Positions 32,398 through 35,899 of a stretch of 35,899 nucleotides of DNA are shown here, in pieces. A program made the translations under genes and the position numbers. Source of the DNA: Paenibacillus agaridevorans (lineage in GTDB: Bacteria > Bacillota > Bacilli > Paenibacillales > Paenibacillaceae); NCBI RefSeq assembly GCF_003112455.1, contig NZ_BDQX01000208.1, forward strand, positions 24,528 to 60,426, read 5' to 3'. A model generated the notes under the pieces. It was given only the letters and a program-made list of their open reading frames with translations, had not been told where the DNA came from and ran no database searches. The number at the start of each line of letters is the position of its first letter. Positions within the stretch are counted from its first letter, which is position 1.

Positions 32398-32739
32398 TTA
32401 TTGAGGCCCCTGAATCTCCTCATCCTCCAAGTGAACCCACTGATGCGCCCAATCGGTAATACTTTTGAACAAGGGAGATAAGGCATGGCCCTTCTCCGTC
32501 AACGAATATTCGATTCGCACGGGCATCTCGGGATAAACGTCGCGGCGAATCAGGCCTTCGAGCTCAAGCTCTCTCAGCCGGTCTGACAACACCTTGCCGC
32601 TCAGATTGGGGAGATGCTGCTCGATGTCGGAGAATCTTTTGGGACCAGGCAGCAGGCTGTACACGATAAGCGCAACCCAGCGTTTGCTCAGCAACTCGAC
32701 CGCCTTCTCGAATCGGACACACATACGCTTCTGTTCCAT
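32398..32739 (-). CDS. HxlR-family redox or quinone-sensing repressor (CatR/YodB type)
   Basis: 113 residues with the winged helix-turn-helix of the HxlR family: LLSKRWVALIVYSL, GPKRFSDIEQHLP, SGKVLSDRLRELELEGLI, then the wing RRDVYPEMPVRIEYSLTEKG. It is close in pattern to Bacillus YodB and CatR, which sense quinones and diamide through an N-terminal Cys; C7 here corresponds to that residue. The C-terminal Cys pair of YodB is absent, so a one-Cys CatR-like mechanism is more likely. The start at 32739 has AGAGAGGA about 8 nt upstream; ATGs at 32748 and 32784 have no proper site. No quinone reductase or dioxygenase gene is adjacent. Confidence 0.85.
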   Translation of the reverse strand: MEQKRMCVRFEKAVELLSKRWVALIVYSLLPGPKRFSDIEQHLPNLSGKVLSDRLRELELEGLIRRDVYPEMPVRIEYSLTEKGHALSPLFKSITDWAHQWVHLEDEEIQGPQ

Positions 32740-32841
32740 AAGGCTCATCCTCTCTTTGTTATCATTATAGACTTGAAGGCGCATACAGAAAAGAGGGATG
32801 ATTCTTATTCTTCCATTAATTTATCAGGCGCGGGGAGGATC

Positions 32842-32872
32842 GCGACACGAAACCTTTGCGTTTCGGGTGTCG
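32842..32872. promoter_or_regulatory. Stem-loop in the 200-nt region between HxlR and the membrane-protein gene
   Basis: CGACAC-GAAAC pairs with GTTTC-GG-GTGTCG around a six-base loop, with a two-base bulge. No T-run follows. It may be a leader structure of the gene at 32940 or the end of a short transcript; its role is unknown. Confidence 0.35.
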
Positions 32873-32939
32873 TCTAATGGTGTAAGTACGAAAAATTGTT
32901 ACCGAGACAACAGAACGAGAAGATAAGGAGAGTGCGTCC

Positions 32940-33338
32940 ATGCGTTGGCTTCCCGAAAGCGGTCATGCAACATGGTGGAGAATCGCAGGTGTGTCTGCCG
33001 CACTGCTGGGAGCAGCGCTGCTGGCGGTCAGATTCGGCATTATCGGTCAGGAATGGAACTTGGGCAACGCTTTTATGCTGGTCCTGCTTGCCGTTGTCGT
33101 ATCGCTTGTCGTCGCAGCCGCGGGGTGGTTCGGCGCGAAATGGATTTGGCTGCTTTCTACGATCGGATTTGTCTCAGGCATTGTATTTATGGCGGTGAAG
33201 AGCCAGGATACATCAGGCTGGGGCGATCTTGTCGGATTTATCACGTTCATGTTTTTGTCGGCCGCCGGTTTCGTACTGGGCATTCTAGTGGAGCTCATTG
33301 CCTGGGCGTCGAGAAAGTTCGGAAGCACGCATACGTAG
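32940..33338 (+). CDS. Small membrane protein of unknown function
   Basis: 132 residues with four hydrophobic segments (WWRIAGVSAALLGAALLAV; FMLVLLAVVVSLVVAAAGW; WIWLLSTIGFVSGIVFM; ITFMFLSAAGFVLGILVEL) and short charged loops; the tail is basic (ASRKFG). AAGGAGA lies 8-9 nt before the ATG. I do not recognise the family. It might be a target of the HxlR regulator 200 nt away, but no shared operator was found. A terminator hairpin follows. Confidence 0.65.
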   Translation: MRWLPESGHATWWRIAGVSAALLGAALLAVRFGIIGQEWNLGNAFMLVLLAVVVSLVVAAAGWFGAKWIWLLSTIGFVSGIVFMAVKSQDTSGWGDLVGFITFMFLSAAGFVLGILVELIAWASRKFGSTHT

Positions 33339-33360
33339 TAAGATAAGGGGAAGTTGGTAA

Positions 33361-33401
33361 AACACCCCATAGACGTTAATAGCGACTATGGGGTGTTTTT
33401 T
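33361..33401 (+). terminator. Terminator after the small membrane-protein gene
   Basis: AACACCCCATAG (33361-33372) pairs exactly with CTATGGGGTGTT (33386-33397), followed by T residues to 33401. The 13-nt loop ACGTTAATAGCGA resembles the repeat units that follow. Confidence 0.88.
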
Positions 33402-33417
33402 GCTGCCGTTTGAAGCT

Positions 33418-33543
33418 CCATCAGACGTTATTATCGGCTATGGACGCTGTTTTGAGTAACTTTCCCGGTCCATCGGCGTTTTTAACGCCTACAGCAGCTC
33501 GTTCGCCTGCTTTTTGGAGCTATAGGCGTTATTAACGCCTCCA
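33418..33543. repeat. Spaced palindromic units of the GGCGTTATTAACGCC type, period about 51 nt
   Basis: Units at 33418-33443, 33470-33494 and 33519-33543, plus the terminator loop at 33368-33391, share a core (A/G)GCGTTATTAACGCC or a decayed version and lie 50-52 nt apart. The last two cores are near-perfect palindromes. The spacers are not conserved. Confidence 0.7.
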
Positions 33544-33546
33544 GAC

Positions 33547-34386
33547 CTAGAAGCTCCGCATCTTCGTCTCGGTCTTCTCGATGGAGGCGGCAATTCGTTC
33601 CTCATATGAATGGATGAGGTACTTCTGGACGAGGATTTGCCGCTGATGGGCGATCATACGCGTGAAGGAGGCAGCTGTCCCGTTTGTATCGCCGCCGCGA
33701 ACGGCGCCCCCAAGCACCTTGCCCTCCGTCGTGAACATCTTCTTGTAGGTGCTGGCAGCGGCCTTGGCCGCTTTGATCTTCGACTCCGTCGCGTCGTTCT
33801 CGTCCAACATCCGGCGAAGCTGCTTCATCTTGGCATTGGCGTCGGCCTTCGCCTTCTTAAGCTCGGCATTCTTGTCGCTTTGCATCTTCTTCGCGGCTTG
33901 AACGGCAGCCTTCGTCATCTCGACCTGGACGCTCAGGGCGGAGGTCAGATTTTTGTTCTTGAACGAGCGGGCGAGGCTAAGCTGCGTCTTCTGGGTTTCA
34001 TACAGCTTGAACAACGGCTCATGCTGCTTCTTGAGCGAAGCGGCCGCGTTTTCCAACGCTTTGATCTTGGCTGAGTCGATCTCGCGAATGGCTTTGCGGA
34101 GCTTTCCATCGTTCTCTTCGTTCCTGTAATGCAGCGCATTGATTTTCGAGTCCCAGTCCAGATCCTGGCGCTGCAGCGTCTGCAGCTCGGCGTATTGCTT
34201 CTTAAGCGAGGCGGAGACGGAAGAGGATGCAGCCGAGACCATCTTGTCGAAGGCCTTCTTCGCGGTGGGCGTAAATTCGAACGGCGCCGCGAACGCCGTC
34301 ATGGAGAGGTTCAGCGACAACAGAAACGCCAACCCAGCCATGCCAATCGTCATGCCCATGCTCATTCTTCGATTACGGATACGCAT
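33547..34386 (-). CDS. Secreted coiled-coil protein of unknown function
   Basis: 279 residues. Signal peptide with a basic start (MRIRNRRMSMG), hydrophobic core GLAFLLSLNLSMTA and cleavage after AFA. The mature protein is almost wholly helical and rich in Lys, Ala and Gln (for example LKKQYAELQTLQRQDLDWD and KKMQSDKNAELKKAKADANA), consistent with a long coiled coil, possibly attached to the cell wall. The second ATG (34386) is chosen because AGGAGG (34394-34399) lies 7 nt before it and only 1 nt before the first ATG at 34392. No enzymatic motif is seen. Confidence 0.75.
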   Translation of the reverse strand: MRIRNRRMSMGMTIGMAGLAFLLSLNLSMTAFAAPFEFTPTAKKAFDKMVSAASSSVSASLKKQYAELQTLQRQDLDWDSKINALHYRNEENDGKLRKAIREIDSAKIKALENAAASLKKQHEPLFKLYETQKTQLSLARSFKNKNLTSALSVQVEMTKAAVQAAKKMQSDKNAELKKAKADANAKMKQLRRMLDENDATESKIKAAKAAASTYKKMFTTEGKVLGGAVRGGDTNGTAASFTRMIAHQRQILVQKYLIHSYEERIAASIEKTETKMRSF

Positions 34387-34437
34387 ATTCATACCTCCTG
34401 AGAATCGGTCGGAGCAGTCGGGCAGTAATCAAAAACA

Positions 34438-34490
34438 ACAAAAAAAAGCACCCGCAAGGCAGACGATGTTCGTCTGTCTTGCGGGTGCTT
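34438..34490 (-). terminator. Rho-independent terminator of the downstream AraC gene
   Basis: A stem of about 20 bp (AGCACCCGCAAGGCAGACGA against its mirror with one mismatch) lies at 34447-34490. On the minus strand a T-rich tract follows (34447-34438), after the stop of the AraC gene at 34583. Confidence 0.88.
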
Positions 34491-34582
34491 CCCGCTTGTC
34501 CGATCCGTATTTGTCCCGATTATACCTTATGAGGCGGGAGCGGTCAATACCGAAGGCGAACGCACGCTCTAGTATACGGCCT

Positions 34583-35404
34583 TTACAGCGAGTGGCCGGC
34601 AGCGTATTCCTCCGGCGTTTTGCCGATCATCGCCTTGAACGATCGGATGAAGTGGGACTGATCGTAGAAGCCCAGCTCGGCGCCGAGCGACGCCCAGCTC
34701 CCTTTGTATCCGGCGTCGAGCGTCTCCGCGGCATTTTGCAGCCGGTAGAGCTGGATGACCCACTTGGGGCTGACTCCGACATATTTGCTAAACAGTCTCT
34801 GCAGCGTGCGCACCCCGATATCGAAGTTCCGGGTCAACTGCTCGACGCTGGAGACGGTACGGTCGCTCTGAATGAAACGAATGATGTCGACTAGCCGATC
34901 AACCGTCTCATCGGGATGGGGCAGGCAGCTCATTAACATCGTTTCCGTGAGGGCAATAAGCGTCTCCGCCGGCTGATCCGATCGGAGTGCTTCCGTCAAT
35001 TTCGCATTCATACTGTCGTTGTCCATGCCAAATGCTTCGGCGAAGGTCATGGAGCCATCGGTCAATTCGGAGATCGGTTTGCCTGCGAAGGGGTAGAAAC
35101 CGCCCGGTCGGAACTTCACGCCGTACGCGCGCTCTTTGCCGGACAACCGTTTCGTATATTTGCGGCTGGAAACGCCGTAGACCGCGCTGCCTGCAAATTC
35201 TGCGACTAGATTAACGCAAGGATTCGGAATATTGTCCTGGAGGAATACTTCGTCCTCCGGCAGATCCCATTCGACGATCCAATGATGCATCACGAACGGC
35301 GCAAGAGCCTCGGATGGAGCGAAACGGCGCAGACGGAATTTGTTGAACGCTTCCGGCGCTTGCAAAATGCCCATGCTCGCGGTCTGGGACGGGGAAGACG
35401 ACAT
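34583..35404 (-). CDS. AraC-family regulator with N-terminal DUF6597-like domain
   Basis: 273 residues. The N-terminal half (FRLRRFAPSEALAPFVMHHW; PNPCVNLVAEF; GVKFRPGGFYPF) matches the sensory domain common in AraC proteins near small SRPBCC or DoxX genes. The C-terminal HTH is clear: SVEQLTRNFDIGVRTLQRLF, YVGVSPKWVIQLYRLQNA, LGFYDQSHFIRSFKAMIG. A GGAGAGATT-like site precedes the ATG by about 6-8 nt. It is divergent from the SRPBCC gene at 35513, which it may regulate; the ligand is unknown. Confidence 0.88.
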   Translation of the reverse strand: MSSSPSQTASMGILQAPEAFNKFRLRRFAPSEALAPFVMHHWIVEWDLPEDEVFLQDNIPNPCVNLVAEFAGSAVYGVSSRKYTKRLSGKERAYGVKFRPGGFYPFAGKPISELTDGSMTFAEAFGMDNDSMNAKLTEALRSDQPAETLIALTETMLMSCLPHPDETVDRLVDIIRFIQSDRTVSSVEQLTRNFDIGVRTLQRLFSKYVGVSPKWVIQLYRLQNAAETLDAGYKGSWASLGAELGFYDQSHFIRSFKAMIGKTPEEYAAGHSL

Positions 35405-35512
35405 GCGAAATCTCTCCTTTACACGGCTGACGCTTTTTTACAATACGGGATGAGATGTCTCTATTATACTGGCAGGGAGAGGTTACTATCCATGATCAAA
35501 AAAGGAGAGTGT

Positions 35513-35899
35513 ATGTACATGCAGCATAAATTCATCTCTTACATTGGAGCAACGCCGGAAAAGGTTTGGGATACGCTGATCGGCCCGGAGGGAACCCGCG
35601 CCATCTTCTTCGACTGCCTATTTCAGTCCGAGCTGACAAAGGGAAGCAAGTTCGCTTATGTTGGCCCGGGCAATGACGGGGAGGAGACCGTTCACGTATA
35701 CGGCGAAATTATCGATATCGATCCAGGCCGGATGATGTCCGTTATCGAACATCCGGGACCGTCCTACTACGAGAACCATGCCGAGTTGACCTCCCGGATT
35801 ACCTATACGCTGGAGGCGGTAGGGGAGACGACGAGGCTGACGCTGGTCAATGATCAATTCACCGAAAACCATCCCAGCTTCGAGCGCTCCGAGGACAAT
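35513..35899 (+). CDS. SRPBCC (AHSA1-like) family protein, 3' part outside the window
   Basis: 129 codons are present and open to the window edge. The start of the fold is typical of the START-like AHSA1 group: FISYIGATPEKVWDTLIGPE, FFDCLFQSELTKGSKFAYV, GEIIDIDPGRMMSVIEH and TRLTLVNDQF. These proteins bind hydrophobic small molecules; the particular role is unknown. AAAGGAGAG lies 5 nt before the ATG at 35513 and 11 nt before a second in-frame ATG at 35519; either could be used. Divergent from the AraC gene, a frequent arrangement for this family. Confidence 0.85.
   Translation, partial: MYMQHKFISYIGATPEKVWDTLIGPEGTRAIFFDCLFQSELTKGSKFAYVGPGNDGEETVHVYGEIIDIDPGRMMSVIEHPGPSYYENHAELTSRITYTLEAVGETTRLTLVNDQFTENHPSFERSEDN

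Noticed and set aside
32842..32872. Terminator of an unseen gene
   Set aside because: No T-run follows on either strand, so it is listed only as a stem-loop.

Overview
The window looks like chromosomal DNA of a spore-forming Bacillota of the Paenibacillus/Cohnella type. The GC content is moderate to high, ribosome sites are strong AGGAGG-like sequences, GTG and TTG starts occur, and the gene content fits: a LplB/LplC-type sugar ABC transporter, AraC regulators beside glycosidase genes, GlpP antitermination control, a KinB-like sensor kinase, a YmaF protein and a catechol/quinone-type HxlR regulator. No tRNA, rRNA, intact insertion sequence, prophage or CRISPR array was seen. All assignments come from reading motifs by eye; no database search was possible.

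Layout. 1-2464: end of a sugar ABC transporter operon (binding protein, two permeases). 2584-4516: a probable secreted glycosidase reduced to its 5' and 3' ends, with an AT-rich insert carrying a ymaF-like gene and a membrane-anchored protein of unknown role. 4593-6426: AraC regulator divergent from a PhyH-family dioxygenase. 6620-11185: an RNA-repair neighbourhood (RlaP-type nucleotidyltransferase, RtcB ligase, AAA+ ATPase) whose 1 kb interior holds a possible structured RNA, a hexanucleotide array and spaced hairpin repeats. 11410-13470: LysR regulator divergent from aroC. 13471-14428: gene-poor stretch with three repeat structures. 14429-17269: small unknown gene, a reductase-hydrolase fusion gene and its probable TetR regulator, with matching operators. 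17392-18009: udk. 18182-22307: glpP-glpK-glpD with a GlpP-type terminator leader before glpD. 22961-24156: coiled-coil membrane protein translationally coupled to an AIM24 protein. 24344-26644: GH29 fucosidase and divergent AraC regulator. 26812-30576: probable lipoprotein, diguanylate cyclase, KinB-like kinase. 30633-31919: hflX. 32398-33338: HxlR regulator and a small membrane protein. 33547-35899: secreted coiled-coil protein, AraC regulator and the start of an SRPBCC gene.

How it fits together. Carbohydrate import and breakdown (ABC transporter, glycosidase remnant, fucosidase), glycerol use, and signal transduction make up the ordinary content. The most system-like element is the RlaP/RtcB/AAA+ set, which combines RNA end-processing chemistry, RNA ligation and an ATP-driven remodeller with an unusual N-terminal half. 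The second notable theme is that most long intergenic gaps contain their own degenerate tandem or hairpin-type repeat, each with a different unit (6, 11, 18, 51-60 and 73 nt).
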